Below, in pieces: positions 50,001 to 64,000 of a stretch of DNA of 64,000 nt (positions within the stretch are counted from its first letter, which is position 1; the number at the start of each line of letters is the position of its first letter). The position numbers were made by a program, and so were the translations under genes. Origin of the DNA: Loxodes magnus (lineage: Eukaryota > Ciliophora > Karyorelictea > Loxodida > Loxodidae); contig CAMPDV010000266.1 of the NCBI GenBank assembly GCA_946699065.1, forward strand, positions 186,001 to 250,000, given 5' to 3'. Under the pieces are notes generated by a model, which saw nothing but the letters and a program-made list of their open reading frames with translations, was not told the origin of the DNA and did not search any database.

Positions 50001-52073
50001 AGTTTTTTGAGGTGTTTTAATTGCAAGAATTGCTTCTTTCAATTATAGATGTTAGTAAATGTTTTTAAATTGTTTTTTAATCTTGTTTACATCTCATCAT
50101 TTTTCTTTAATTAGTTCTTCTTTCTATTCTTCCTTTTTTGCTTTCTCCATTTCTAGAATCTCAAGTCTCCTTGTCATTAGCTTCTTATGAAATATTTTGA
50201 TATATAAGTCTAAATACTCCAATTTAGACCTTGAAAATGAGTTTAGATATTCTTGATCGTATAGTATAAGGCGTCTTAAGTCATAATTTCCGATCTTTTC
50301 CGATAATCAATTCATTACATTAGAATAGTACACAAATTTAAAGATACTCTCGAAAGTTTCATATTCACCACACATACAATAGGGATTATCAATGGGGTAA
50401 TGACGATCTTAAAGATGCTTACGAAAATTATAAGTTTAGATTCTAAGTTTATATATACTGATAATTTCTCGTCTATACTATTTGTTTAATTTCGTATAAG
50501 TAATTTGTGGAAACTGTTTGAGATTACCAAATTATTCAGTATATACTTTAGCTGTTTTCATTCTCATAAATTTTTTAGTAGCTACTTTGTAGAAATATTG
50601 TTGTATTTTTTCTCTTACATGTTTAGTAAAAGTTTTAAGATTGGTATTATTCTATTAATTCTGCAGATCGATATTATAAAGGTCTGATAATTGTTACACT
50701 TAATCGTAGTATTGAAATCCTTTTTTCCATATATTAATGAAAAGAGAGCCTATTGTTGATCTTGGAAAATCAATATTTTCTTATTTAATTTTATGGTAGA
50801 ATCTGAAGAATTTTATAGCTATAATGTGCTTAAAGGGTAATCAATTCAGGTCTATATAACATGATTCATTAGATGTTGAAGTTGCTACTTAAAAAGCTTT
50901 TCTTGAAATTGATCTCATGCTTGATTCTATTCTGTTCAGAACTCCAGTTACTCCGTTTTGAGTACTTCATGGTACTAAGTCTCCTCCATATTCTGCTTTA
51001 GGTAATGTAAAAAGTCTACATAAAGTTTTAAAATGTCAAGGAGTTACACTCTTATATCTCATCGGTTAAAAAACAGCTTTCTTCATTGCAGCTATATATT
51101 TGAATGCAACTTCTTTGCAATGGGGATTCAAATTTTTCTTCTGATGTAGAATAACTCCTAAATATGTTACTTGTTCTTTTTAAGCAATTGGCTAATTTCC
51201 TAATCATAAATTTAAAATTTATTATTTCTGATTCTTCTTTAGAAATTAGATGCATTCAGATTTGGTAGCATTGATCTTTAAATATGTTCATGCAAAAACT
51301 TTATTTGCTTCATTTATTAAATTCTACATCTACTTTGCAGATTTGGAAAGAAGAATAAGATCATCTACCCATCCTCTACAAGCGAAGTTAATACTTGAAT
51401 CCTGCATTTAAATCCCAATTAGTTACTTTTACTTTCCAGATATCTAATTACTATGTCATAATACAATAATGCTAAAACTGGTCCATGAGAACTTCCTTAC
51501 ATAACTCCATTGTTGAATTATAAAGTTCTGGTGCTCTTACCATCTATGATAAATGAAGAATTTAGGTTTTTATAAAACGATTCTAAGGCTATTATTATTC
51601 CAAGTGGTAGTTTAACTCTCTTAAGTTAATCAAACAAAAGTCTTCTTTCTATTGAATCAAACATTTTTTCAATGTCTATCAGTGTTGCTATCAATTTAGT
51701 CTTACCTTTAGCACATTTCCGATAGTTATCAATTATTTGTTATATTATTCAAATTTATTAAGTTGTTTATCTGTTTTTCATAAATCCCATTTATGAAGGG
51801 TGAATCAAATTTCTCTAATAAATAAGATTGTATAGTCTTTTTGTTAAAGCTTTATCATATAGTTTTAGAATAGTATTAATAAGAGAAATAGGTAGTCAGC
51901 TTAGTTATATCTAAATAATTTAAGCTTATGAGATTTAGGGATTTGGCAGGTTAAATTTAATTTTCCTTGGATATAAATAAATTTTAAATATTTCAAGTAT
52001 CATTTATAAGAAAGTAGTTTAATAATCTATTTTAAGGAAAAATAATAAAATTATATGAATATTTGGATTCCAT
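50001..52073 (-). CDS. LINE-type reverse transcriptase, unit 2 copy (better framed)
   Basis: Minus strand. It has the same motif order as the unit 1 copy. From the catalytic segment WVDDLILLSKSAKQMQNLIN it continues in one frame through FAWTYLKINVTKSECIQF, EQVTYLGVILHQKKN, LPKAEYGGDLVPW, CYIDLNWLPF and NPYCMCGEYETFE to the Lys/Glu-rich C-terminus, with TGA as Trp at FAW, LNW, VPW, MNW and others. One frame change remains between motif B and motif C, at the same place as in unit 1. The last Cys of the C-terminal knuckle is Phe here (FKF against FKC in unit 1). LINE proteins of this type prime cDNA synthesis at a nicked target, and such an enzyme could mobilise the hairpin-tailed short elements. 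No endonuclease domain found; 5'-truncation is likely. Confidence 0.78.
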
Positions 52074-52074
52074 T

Positions 52075-55000
52075 TAAGATGATTAAAGGTCTAAATATTA
52101 CTTTCTAAAGAAACAGCAGGAAAAAAAATCCAAATAAGAATCTAGACATAGCAATATTAGAGCAATAGATTAATTTTATAAGTGATGCATACTTATTTTA
52201 ATATACTCTTAAGCAATAGAAGGCATTCCTTAGACAAGTTAAATATTAAGACTATATAAAACTTAAGAATATCTAAAACATTTTCGTTAGATTAAAGTAA
52301 ACTAAAACATCACTATTTATTTCTTTTAGCTATATATTCCTTTAAAAAAGATAAATAAATCTAAATTTCCAATATTTTTAGGCTTAGCTAGACTCTCAAT
52401 AAATAAGTTAGTTTAATTTATTCTCTGATATTAAATAAATAATTGAATGCATAATCAATAGGTGTTCTACTATCAAATTATGGAATTGGCTACTTTAGTC
52501 TTTATTTGATTTATACTATATCTCTCAACTAAGATTCCTTATTAAAGTTAAGAAAATAATAAGGAATAAAGAAATAAAAGATAAATATTTCCTTTTTAAA
52601 CAATCCTAAAAGATAAGATTCTGACTCTAAATACAAAGTTATTTAAATTCCTTAAAGCTTAAAAAGGAGAAAATAAGATTTTCTATAAATTAAGTCCTTG
52701 AATATTATTCATAATATCTAAGATAAAGATGGAAGATTAGACAGGATAAATATAAGAATTATACTAAATCTCTTTAATTCCTTCAATGAATAAATGAGGA
52801 ATGTTTAGCTAAAGATATAAGATCAATATTATAATACCAATATTTATAATAAAATCAAGTTTTATAATATCATGATTATACTTTTAGTGAGAAAGTATTA
52901 AAGAATAATAAAAACGTTGATTATATATTTTCTACTTATTTAGACTAAAAAATAAAGCATAGTAAAGATTTAGGATTTTGTCTATTAATCTAAATAGATG
53001 AAGATTTTAGTTATTATTAGAATTGAATAAATCCAAATTTAGCAGGACAGTAAATATCTTTCCATTCCAGCCAAATATTCAATTCTGCATACGAAGGTTA
53101 ATTTTTTTAAAGCTTATCTACCTCTTCTAATCTAAAAATAGCTTTATCAAATCTTAAAATAAATTTAATTTAATAAATATTAATTTCCTTCCTCTAATTA
53201 AATCTTATCGAATATGAAATTAAATGATGGATAAACTAAACTACTAAATAGAATGTGATCATCAAATAGCTTAACTTAAAAGCATCCAAATTACAAATTT
53301 CCTTAATAATATCTTACTCTTATCAATTTTATTTAATGTTTCTATAATAACTTTTAGTTTATCCTTTTATTCATATACCTCTTTACTTAGTAACTTGATT
53401 CTATCTTTTTAATATTATAAGGATATAATATTAAACAGTCAACTATCACTATAAATTAAAAGTTTTTCGTATTTAGTAATAAGTTTTTTAAAGTTTAAGG
53501 AATTTCTATTTTCTCTAAGTTATAATATTGTTTCATATTAAGCAATAATTCAAACTATCTGATACATAATAGTTAGCCTTCTATGATTTAAATGTATACA
53601 AGCTTTAGTAATAAATATGCTACCTTTATTACTAAAGTAAGAAAATATAGGAAAACAACTTTATTTAATAAAAGAACTACATCTTTGAAAGAATATCCTA
53701 ATTCTATATTAAAGTAAAGTCTATTTAGATGCTCAATATAAAATTTTATTTTGATATGATTCGTTAATTCAAGCATCTTATTCTTATTCCACATTGATGA
53801 TATAAGAATATTTAGTGTAAATTTATAGAAAACTAAAGGAAAATTATAATTAGCATCATATGCTTATAAAACTAAGCATACAAACAGTTAAAATAGAAAA
53901 TATCAATACTCTTTATGCTACTTTCATAGTTACTTCAAACTCTATTTATTCACTTTAGAGAATAGAATCTAATTCCTCTTATTCAATAATAGTAAGAAAA
54001 AATTTGGCTCTTTTAATCTTTACGAACGTATTTTTCTAGATGGTAGCATGGGAATACTTATTTTTATTGAAAATAAATATAGTAAATTAAGCTAGTTATT
54101 GCTTAAAACTAGCATTAATTAGAGTACAAGTTTAATAATACTTTCCTTAGAGTATTATATCTGTTTAAAGCTGATAAAAAAGCCCTTTAGAAGAAGGTTT
54201 ATATATCTAAAGCTTATTTGGATATTCTAAAAAATAATTAATACTTTTGGAAATAATCTTCTATCTTTTATATAGAATAAGACTATTTTGTGAAACTTAA
54301 TGTATATGAAATAAATTTTAAATAAAGAAGGAATATATTAAATACTTTAAACTAGAAATTTAAAATCTTAAATCTATTTCATACCAATAAAACTTAAAAT
54401 TCATTATTTTATTATCTTTTTTATTTTATTTACATATATTAAATATTTTTATGGTTAAAGCAAAACTTAAAAAAGTGTATAAGTATTAGAGATATTTTTC
54501 ATTGACTGATTTAGTGATAATAGGGTTATTAAGGATAATTTTTTAAAGATAAGTCTAAAAAATTTACTAATAAATTAAAATTAGATTATTTAATTTTTTT
54601 CTACTTGTAACAAAGAAAAAATCTAGAGAACTGAAAAAATTTTTAAATACAATTTATTAAGAAACTTATTATTATAATTTAGTGCAAATGGAAATACCTT
54701 TGCTGTTTTATTTTTTGGAAATCCATTTTGAAGAACGTTTAAGCATTTCTCCCTAAAAATAAACTTACTATATTATATATCCACAACATTTTAAGAATTT
54801 ACTATCGACAGTTTAAGGTCACGAACATTATAAAGCACGCAAATCTGATAATAATTTTCGATTTTTAATTAAAATCTCTTTCATATTTCATACTTTCTAG
54901 TTATAATCATTTCTTATTTTCCTCTAATTCAAACACTTTTTTATTTTACTGAATGTTAGGCTATTTATGATTCTGTAACTTAGATCAAGGAAAATGTAAG

Positions 55001-57487
55001 CTGAATTTCCTTTTAGATTAAAAACTTTTAGTTAATTTCAAAGCTAATATTACATTAGCTTTAATATAGATCAAACTCTCTCAATTAGTTGATACCAAAA
55101 GTGAATTTATAATAACTTGCAAAATTGATTAAAATTAGGTATCCTCTATTCTGAAGTGCTATATCTTAAATCATTAAAATTATTAATTCAAAAACTCTTA
55201 AGCAATAAATTCTGTCGCTCTTTCACTTTCTGAGCCTTATTTCATTAAACGAAGTTATTAATTTTTAAGATTTAAATGAATGGGTTGAGAAAGTAACTAA
55301 TATATACCCAATTTTTTATAGATGATGACTAAAATGCAACTAAAAAATCTAGTTATCAAACAAAGTTTTTACTAAAGTGTTGATGATTTTAAATTTATTT
55401 TACTATTGAATCATTTCTCACTGACTTCACCATCTAGTACTAAATTAATTTCCATTAAAATAAGTTAAAGAAACATATCTAATGGAGAGTGACTTAAAGA
55501 GGAATAATTAGAACTCCACTTTTTAAATAAGAAATAGAAAGGTGCTAGTCCTATATATAAATAAAGTGTTAAGATAAATATTAAAGATGTAAATTATTAT
55601 ATGAAATCATCCTTTTATTTCAAGTAACTATATTTAAAAAGAAAACTTTTTAGCATCATTTAAGTATCTTTCAAATAATGATAAAGTTATAAATCAATTA
55701 AGTGTAAAAAAATAACTTTAGTATCAAATAGTTAAAGCTCAGCTAAACTATTAATATATTAGATTTGAGAAAAGATAAAAGACTTTAGAGGATAGAACTT
55801 TAGAATAATAAAGGTAAATAACAATTTATTCTACATATTTAAAATCCTATGATGGTAAGGATATTTTACTTTAATATGAATAAGAATTGTTAGAACATAT
55901 ATAGGAAAAAATTTAATAACTTAAATAGAAAGTAAAATCTTATATTAAAGAAAATGAAGTTCTATATAAGAATAACTATAAAAAATTTAATAATTGAAGC
56001 TATTAAAAAATTAATTATTTAGATAATATTAAAAGAAAATAGACTTAATATAAATAATCAAATAGCCTCTAAGTCAAAATATTTACTCATAGATTTAATT
56101 TCAATAAGCAAGTAAACAAATCCAAATTATAGATGAGTTAAATGATTCATTCAATCTAAAATATATTAAGGATATTGAATTTAATAGGATGCTTCAACTG
56201 GAAACTCTATGACCATTTTATCAATAAAGTAAAAGAATTTCATATTAAAAGTAGTTAAATTTAAGTATGAAAGAGACCATATAACTACATTTGTTTTATT
56301 TTAGTAAACTAATACCAAAAATATTAACTTAACTATTCTTTAAAATTTATTATATTCATATAGTTTGATAATCTTCAGTTATATATAATCTCAAGTCACC
56401 TATCTAAGTTTGAAAAAAAGAACAGTCAAAATAATTTCTAAGCATTATAGAAAAATATAAATAATTTAAATAAGATATTATTAATCTTTCTTTATCAAGC
56501 AAAGCAAGCTTTACATCATATATTCTTAAAAATGTATTTAAATCTATTTAATGGATAGTCCTACTAATATTGATCAAAAATTTAATATATCTATTTTTAT
56601 AATTTATTAGACTTTACTTAAAGGTTAAGCTATAAAATTATTTTAAAGATTTTAAATATATGAAGCAAGTTAAGACCAAAAGGGTAACTTTATTATATTT
56701 CGAAGCTTTAAAAGATCTATCAAACTCTTTTAGGTAAAATTACTATTTAATATATAAACTTAAGTAATTCATTTATTTAAAGATTTTATGATTTAGACTT
56801 TCATATATTATTAGTAATATCTACTTGTAAAAGGAATATATTAGCTCATACAAATACTTACAAAGGAAAATTAAGGTAATTAAATAGACTTTATAATTAT
56901 TTTAGGATGAATTAAATAAATTAGCGAAGTCTATAAATAGGAGTTTAGAAATGAGCTAGCTATTTATAAAAGAAATATATTGGGTAAGAATTTTGTATAA
57001 TTTAACTATCATATAACTTATTTTAATTTAATAAGCTTTAAATACATTTAAGAATCAGAATACCCATAAAGATAAAAATTATTAATACTTTTATATTTAT
57101 CTATTATTTAAATATCTAGTAAAGTTAACGCCAAAAATAGAAAATGATAAATGCTAATTTTGCATAAATGAATATACTTAGATATAAAAAAATGGTATCT
57201 TTGAATTATAGTCTAAATAATAGGTAAGTTATTAAGAAGCATAATTGAACATAAATTAAAGTTGATTAATTCTAATGTATTTAATTTATTAGATAAAGAG
57301 TAATTTAATGATTATTAATAATGAAATAGCTATATTAAGCAAAGTTTTATATTTATCATGTTTAGATTGTTCTATATTATTAAAGCTTAGTTTACATTAA
57401 AGTAGAGATAATTAGTATAGAGTCAACTTATTATTATAAGCTAGGCTTGTTTTATTTACATTTTTATTTCATCTTTTCTTTAAAAAA
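52075..57487 (+). other. Unit 2 counterpart of the candidate membrane / coiled-coil gene
   Basis: Parallels 35250-40666. Differences from unit 1 include a 7-bp loss near 52727, an in-frame +6 near 53785 and several +1/-1 pairs. The 55482-56080 part (coiled-coil segment) has substitutions only. See the unit 1 entries for the sequence features; whether it is one gene, several exons or a decayed gene is unresolved. Confidence 0.35.
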
Positions 57488-57560
57488 TGTCGGTGCAGAG
57501 ACTTGAACTCCGGTTTCGACGGCCACAACGTGGTGCCCTAAGCAGCTAGACTACAGCGAC
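57488..57560 (-). tRNA. tRNA-His (GTG), unit 2
   Basis: Same sequence as 40667-40739, including the two C-C mismatches in the acceptor and anticodon stems. It lies about 1.1 kb upstream of actin, on the opposite strand. Confidence 0.8.
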
Positions 57561-58642
57561 TTACTATATATAAAATAAAATAAAAAGATAATATTACTAT
57601 AGATATATTTCCTATAATTGTAATTCTAGCTATTCATTACTATTTTAAAATATTAAATGTAAACATTCAGAAGGTTAACCATTAAAGATATCAAATAGGC
57701 AATAGTACAAGCAGAAAGTAAAGAAGTGAGTATCTGAAAAACTAAAAGATAATAGCAATATAAAATTTAAAGATAAGTATGTTAAAAAAGAAAGGCTTTT
57801 TACTATATAAATGCTTTAGTTAACTATAGCAAACTTTTAAATACTATATATATTAATGATAATAATGAAACTTAAAGAAATTATAGTAATAAACAATTTA
57901 TATATATAGTTTGATAATTATCAATATTATGATATATATCACTAAAGTTAACATTATGCTTCATGTTTAGATAAGATACTCTTGTAATTTTAGTTAATAG
58001 AAAATCTAATTTTTAGTATTTAAATATCATAAAACTTAGTATACATTTGTAAGTTTAAGCTTTAGAATATAAAAGGAGGAAAAATAAATACATTTATATG
58101 AAATTTTGATAAATTTAAGATATTGTTTGAAGACTTTAATTTTCATTGTCTAGCATTAAAGTTTATAATGGTAAAATAATTAGTACTAAGCTCTTTAAGT
58201 TTAAGAAAAAGCTTTATAAATTTCAAAATCTAAAATTTAAAATCTTTACTAAAATAGCTGAAAAAGAATAAGAATATAAAAAATAAGAGATATAAAGAAA
58301 GAAAAAATGATTAAATTATAGATTTAAATTAGAAGCTATTTATGCAGAATATTTATGAGAAAAAATGAAAATAAATTGTAATTTAAAAATAATATTTTTT
58401 AAATAAAATAACTATAGAAAAGCAGCTAAAATTTGTATATTTTTTATTAAAATAATTTAAATTATTTTTAGTTTAAAATTAACATTTGATTCCATATTTA
58501 TGTTCGTTTCTGCTAAATCTTATCAAATCTTATATAGCTCCATCTACTCTTTTATCTCTAATTTAACTATTATGAAAATTTTAAAAGGGATAAGCGGGGC
58601 TAGAAATGATTTAAAAAGATGGTTTTGTAACACTTTTATAAA

Positions 58643-59776
<1,134 letters not shown>

Positions 59777-60125
59777 GTGAGTGAAGGAGAATTAGAGGAA
59801 AGTCTTTCAAGAGGAAATAAACTTTGAGTTTATTCCTGAATTAAGCTTCTTTCTAAACATTTATTTTATTACTTCCCAAAATATTTTAAATCTATATAAT
59901 AAAAAAGTTATCTTTCTCTGTTCTTTTGCATAATTTTTATATACACTAATTTTTATAAAATATCTTAATAATATAAAATCTTAATAGATTAGAGTAATTT
60001 TAATTCTAATCATTTCAAGCTAGAATTTCTTCATATACAAATAAAAAAAATTATCTTATTAATTAATTTAATTTATAAGAACCTTCTCTATCTTTAATTT
60101 GTTAATCTTTTAACGAAAGTAATTT
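59777..60125. other. Actin 3' flank, unit 2
   Basis: A+T-rich. A second in-frame TGA occurs 16 codons after the stop. A TATAATAAAAAAG stretch lies about 120 bp downstream, as in unit 1. No gene recognised. Confidence 0.5.
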
Positions 60126-60288
60126 TTTAAAAGAATGGATTACACTTAAAGAAAAACTACCTTTATAATTTATTTAGATAATGATGATTGAAATATTAAG
60201 ATTAGATTTAATAAAGCTTCCTTATTTTTTAATTGATTTTTAACTTAAATAGCTTAATAAATTAAAATTGTTTCATTTAAGTTTATTT
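60126..60288. mobile_element. 163-bp insertion absent from unit 1
   Basis: Unit 1 reads GTAATTTATTATTC. Unit 2 has the same flanks separated by 163 bp, with ATTT duplicated at both sides (60122-60125 and 60285-60288). The insert begins TTTAAAAGAATGG and ends TTTCATTTAAGTTT; its ends are only weakly inverted. It has no ORF. It could be a small transposon-like insertion, an IES-like segment, or the ancestral state lost by deletion between ATTT repeats in unit 1. Confidence 0.6.
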
Positions 60289-60799
60289 ATTATTCATACT
60301 CTCTTCGCAAAAGCACTTATGATTTTCTGAAATTCTCTTATAATTACCTAATATTTTAGCTTTCAACTTGTGTAATATATTTTAGTTTATAATCCAATAA
60401 TTTTTAATTTGTAAGTATGTGTAATTAAAATGGTGATATATTGGAAACTTTTTGATTATTGAATAAGAGAAGTAAATGTTTAAATTTTAAAAGGTTTATA
60501 GATTAAGTAAATTTTTGAATGTTTAGCATTAAAATAATGATGTTTGTACTGTTAATTAGAGGTAATAAATGTTTAATGTTTTGATTTATTTTCTAAATGT
60601 GATTTCTATGAGTATTTGAAATATATCTTTCTCTTTTTTCTTAATTAATTATTGTAGGATTATATCTCTAATCTATTTTTAAAGATATATGCTTTTAAGC
60701 TATCTAATACTGTTTCCAATAAATAGTATAGCTAAATTTCTAAAATATTAGTTTAGCTTCTAATAAAGGTGATATTATAATTAAAGTTTACTACTATTA

Positions 60800-61630
60800 T
60801 ACCTAAATACTTATTTAAGCTTATTTATTATTTGGATTTTAGATTCTAATAATTAATTACTAAGCTTATCATTTTATCTTCTATAGTATTCTTCTATTCC
60901 TTTCAAAACTATTAGAAATTTACCCCACTTCAAATACCTAGTACTGTTTTTATCTTAAATAAAGAGTATTTGAAAGCTACTTCTTTAGTTGCTCTTTAAT
61001 TTTTTTAAAGAATTACAAAATTAGAATAATATATTCCATATATGTCATAATCTATTATTCAGAAATCTTAATTTATTCCAATAAAAATTAATCATCCATA
61101 GATAAAGATACTTTTTATCAAAGATATCTTTTGATAGATTTTTATTAACTTAATTTGATGATTCTTTTCTGAAGGTTTCTCTAGTTAATAGAGGTACATT
61201 TTCATTAAATCATTAAATTTTAAAGTCTTAAGCATCTTAAATAATTTGATCTTAGATATGAATCTATATTCGGCAATTTTTTAATATAAAACCTCTTTCT
61301 TTCTCCTAATATTTAGTGTCATTTTCTTATCTAGATTTTATCTTTATTTTTTATATTTGTCTGTTAATTTATTTAGTTATAGTTCCCATTTACTCGGTCT
61401 TCTATATACTCATTTTAAATGAAATAAATCCTACCAATAATAATCAAGATAAATCTGGAAACTCCATTCATCACTTTAACTTGGAAAGCAATCAAGCATA
61501 TTCCTTGAGATAAATAGAGTGGATTACCTTATTTATTTTGGTTTTCCCAGATATTCTGCTAAATTTTTTCAGTGTGAAATATATAATTTTTATTCCCATC
61601 TATCTAGGATTTAATACCTTCTAAAAATAT
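60800..61630 (-). other. Post-actin block, unit 2, with antisense protein-like frame
   Basis: Third copy of the block at 3788 and 43830. On the minus strand a frame from ATG at 61322 gives a basic, hydrophobic peptide (MTLNIRRKKEVLYQKIAEYR, then KLFKMLKTLKFNDLMKMYLY) for about 160 codons with a few TGA. A second minus frame also reads well (NENVPLLTRETFRKESSN, then WGKFLIVLKGIEEYYRRQ). Copies differ by single-base indels. I cannot choose a frame, so this is noted as conserved DNA with possible coding content. Confidence 0.3.
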
Positions 61631-63153
61631 TTTTAAGTTTATTCTTTATGAAAAATTTTAACTGAATGACATTATGAAACTTCTTAAAGGACTTGTAGAA
61701 TTATATTTTCGATTTCTATTCTTTTAAATACTTTTTGTTGAGGATGCTAAATAGATTTGTCTCGCTTTTAAAAAATTAACAAGTAGTTTGATTTTAATCT
61801 TCAAAGATTTCATAAAATTTCAATAAGTTAGGGGATTCTAGAATAAAAGATCAAGCAAATTTCAGTATTTAGGATTCAGTCTTATCTTATTTGCGGTTTT
61901 TTAAGGATTCATCATTTTAACTGCAAGCTTAACTGTTTTAAGCTAAACAAAACTTTCGAAGTTACTTTTCCTATTTGAGTAATTACTTCATAGTTAATTT
62001 AAAATATTATTATTAATAGTATTAAAGCAAAAACTTATAATGTGAGTTCTAGAACTAAATGCATTTCAATGCTTCCCTATCTTTCTTTTAAAAGGAGAAT
62101 TAGGATTTAGATCTTATACAACATTAGAAAATTCCATTTATTGGACTATTTCTTTATTTTCTAATGTTTAAACGAAGATTTTACTTTATTAACTAATTGC
62201 TCTGTCTTCTATATACTATTATACAGTTTTATCCTTTTTGAGTTTGAGTTGCTGCTATATGAAATTAATTACTTTATCCAAAAGCTACAAAACTTCCTTA
62301 TAAATCTAAACTTTATTTTCCAACTGATTTATTATTTACTTAAACTATCTGATACTAATATTAGAACTGCTACGCCTTAGAATAGCTCATTAATTTATTT
62401 AACTTTATGACTTTAAGTTGAACATTTTCTAGACTCATTTAAGTGACAACTTCAATTGTAAGTTTTTTAGTTTTTAATCCCTTTAAGTATCTAATTATAA
62501 AGCCAGATTAACTTAATTAATACCACTATTTGCTTTGATAATGAAATCCTCAGTCTAATTTATTTCATTTAGCATTCTTTTTTGATAAATCTTAGTTATA
62601 TTAAATAAAAAGTTTTATTAATTGATGCTTCAGTTTTATTTTTTGTAGTCCTAAATCTTTCTTAGTTGTAATTTTGATTATAGAAGGAAAACTAAGTTGC
62701 TTTGCTTTTTATATGATGTTAAATAATTTTCTATATTATCTTCAAGTTTATTCACAATTAGATGTTCTACTTTTAATATAATATTTAAGTTATTATGACA
62801 TGTAATAGGTATATTGCAGTATAAAGATACTATAACTTGATAAACTGATAAAGAATCAAATATTTATCCTTTATGTATTTTAAGCTAATTTAAGTTTACT
62901 TTTTTAATATATTATAAAGATATTTTTTTGGCTATCTTCTTGCTGTTTAATGAAATTGAATCCTCTTTTAAACCCAATTTTCTTACTCATTTGAAAGAAA
63001 GAAAATTGAATCATTTATTTGTGAGGCTATATAAATACATAAAAAGTCCCTTATAAATATATAAGTATTAGATATTTTACTTAGTAGCTTTAATTAATTA
63101 ACAATTCAAAATAATAGTATGTCCTTTGTCCTTAGCATTCTACTATTTTCCTT
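61631..63153. repeat. Unit tail, unit 2
   Basis: Matches 44666-46167 closely. No gene recognised. Ends at the TATCTCTACC unit boundary. Confidence 0.7.
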
Positions 63154-64000
63154 TATCTCTACCTTCTTCAGGTTTCATATTTTAAAGGTTTTCTAGCAGC
63201 TCATAAATTCTTAACTTCTTCTTATAGATATTTCATTCGATGCTGGATAAATGGAAGTTATCTCCTTTCAGATATTGTCTTTTAGTTTGTTTTCTTACTT
63301 TTTAACTTATATAGATTTAAGATTAGTTTATTTCTGAATATTTTTAGATAAGTTTAAAATATTCTGAGCTACTCAGATTTTCTATAACTTAAATAATAGA
63401 ATTTTGTTACTTGTCTATTAGGATTTTCGTATATTAAGAAATAACTAAAATAATGATAATTTATTGAAATTCATATATATCTAATATTTCCTTCACTTTT
63501 TAATTAGTTAGCTTTTCTATAGTCTACTGTTCAAAATAGTAGAATATTAAAATTCATTAAAAACTTTAAAAATATATGTAAACTTAATAAGAAGCTAGAA
63601 GTTATAGAATAACCATGATAATTAGATAGTTAAAGTAAAGCATTAAACATATAGCCATAAAAGATAAGTAATATAAACATATAAATGATTACTATAATTT
63701 GTTCTCTCTATTTCTTATTTTATAGCTTTTAGTAATTTTTATCTTCTTAAGAGGTTATTATCCTTAATTCCTTTAAATAATAAGCTTTACTTATTTATTT
63801 TTGTAATTTTATTTCTTTTTATTTATTTCTCTCAATCAAACAAATAATTAAAGGATGATTGATAAAAGGGTATTAATATTATCCATATAAATAAGTAATG
63901 CATAACATTATCTTTAAACAATTATTTTACTATATGCTTCACTTAACCCTATTATAATAAATTATTATAAATAGCTGTAAATCAATAAGGTGCTACGCGC
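63154..64000 (+). repeat. Start of tandem array unit 3 (cut by window end)
   Basis: Matches 29357-30205 and 46168-47011 closely up to the hairpin. The F-box/LRR gene of this unit would begin about 270 bp beyond the window. Confidence 0.92.
63973..64000 (+). repeat. Hairpin tail, copy 8 (cut by window end)
   Basis: AGCTGTAAATCAATAAGGTG then CTACGCGC; the last bases lie beyond the window. Confidence 0.7.

Overview
The window looks like nuclear DNA from a ciliate with a reassigned genetic code. It is roughly three-quarters A+T. An intact 377-codon actin gene (58643-59776) uses TAA and TAG for glutamine and ends on TGA. A family of F-box-like/leucine-rich-repeat (LRR) genes and a LINE-type reverse transcriptase also carry TGA inside their frames, at positions where paralogues have TGG. 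The best single reading is UAA/UAG = Gln and UGA = Trp inside genes but stop at gene ends. That is the karyorelict-type code; Loxodes-like ciliates, or a Condylostoma-like heterotrich, are the obvious candidates. The organism call is inference from codon usage only. Because almost every codon can be sense under this code, an open frame alone is weak evidence, and many candidate genes below carry low confidence for that reason.

Layout. 1-8.7 kb is a mosaic of partial direct and inverted copies of the repeat unit seen later: a 5' F-box/LRR fragment, a block normally found downstream of actin, then an inverted block with a full-length F-box/LRR gene and its upstream flank. 8.9-29.3 kb is a slightly less A+T-rich accessory zone. 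It holds a decayed reverse transcriptase, a duplicated 490-bp coding-like block (13.9 and 17.6 kb), several unidentified coiled-coil-rich frames, F-box/LRR gene 23476-25626, an LRR fragment, SINE-like elements and a recurring hairpin tail. From 29357 to the window end there is a tandem array with a unit of about 16.8-17.0 kb (unit 1 29357-46167, unit 2 46168-63153, unit 3 begins 63154).

Each complete array unit carries, in order: a hairpin tail, an F-box/LRR gene (+), a SINE-like element, a LINE reverse transcriptase (-), a long A+T-rich stretch that may encode a large membrane/coiled-coil protein (+), a tRNA-His gene (-), actin (+), and a conserved downstream block. The two complete units are not equally healthy. 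Unit 1 has an intact F-box/LRR gene but an actin copy with several indels. Unit 2 has intact actin and a better-framed reverse transcriptase but a frameshifted F-box/LRR gene. Either the copies complement each other or indel-type sequencing errors are present.

Mobile DNA appears to drive the architecture. A hairpin of about 30 bp containing GGTGCTACGCGCTC (or its complement) occurs eight times in both orientations at the end of different sequence bodies, as expected if one LINE machinery mobilises several short elements through a common 3' tail. No CRISPR array, rRNA or telomeric repeat was seen.
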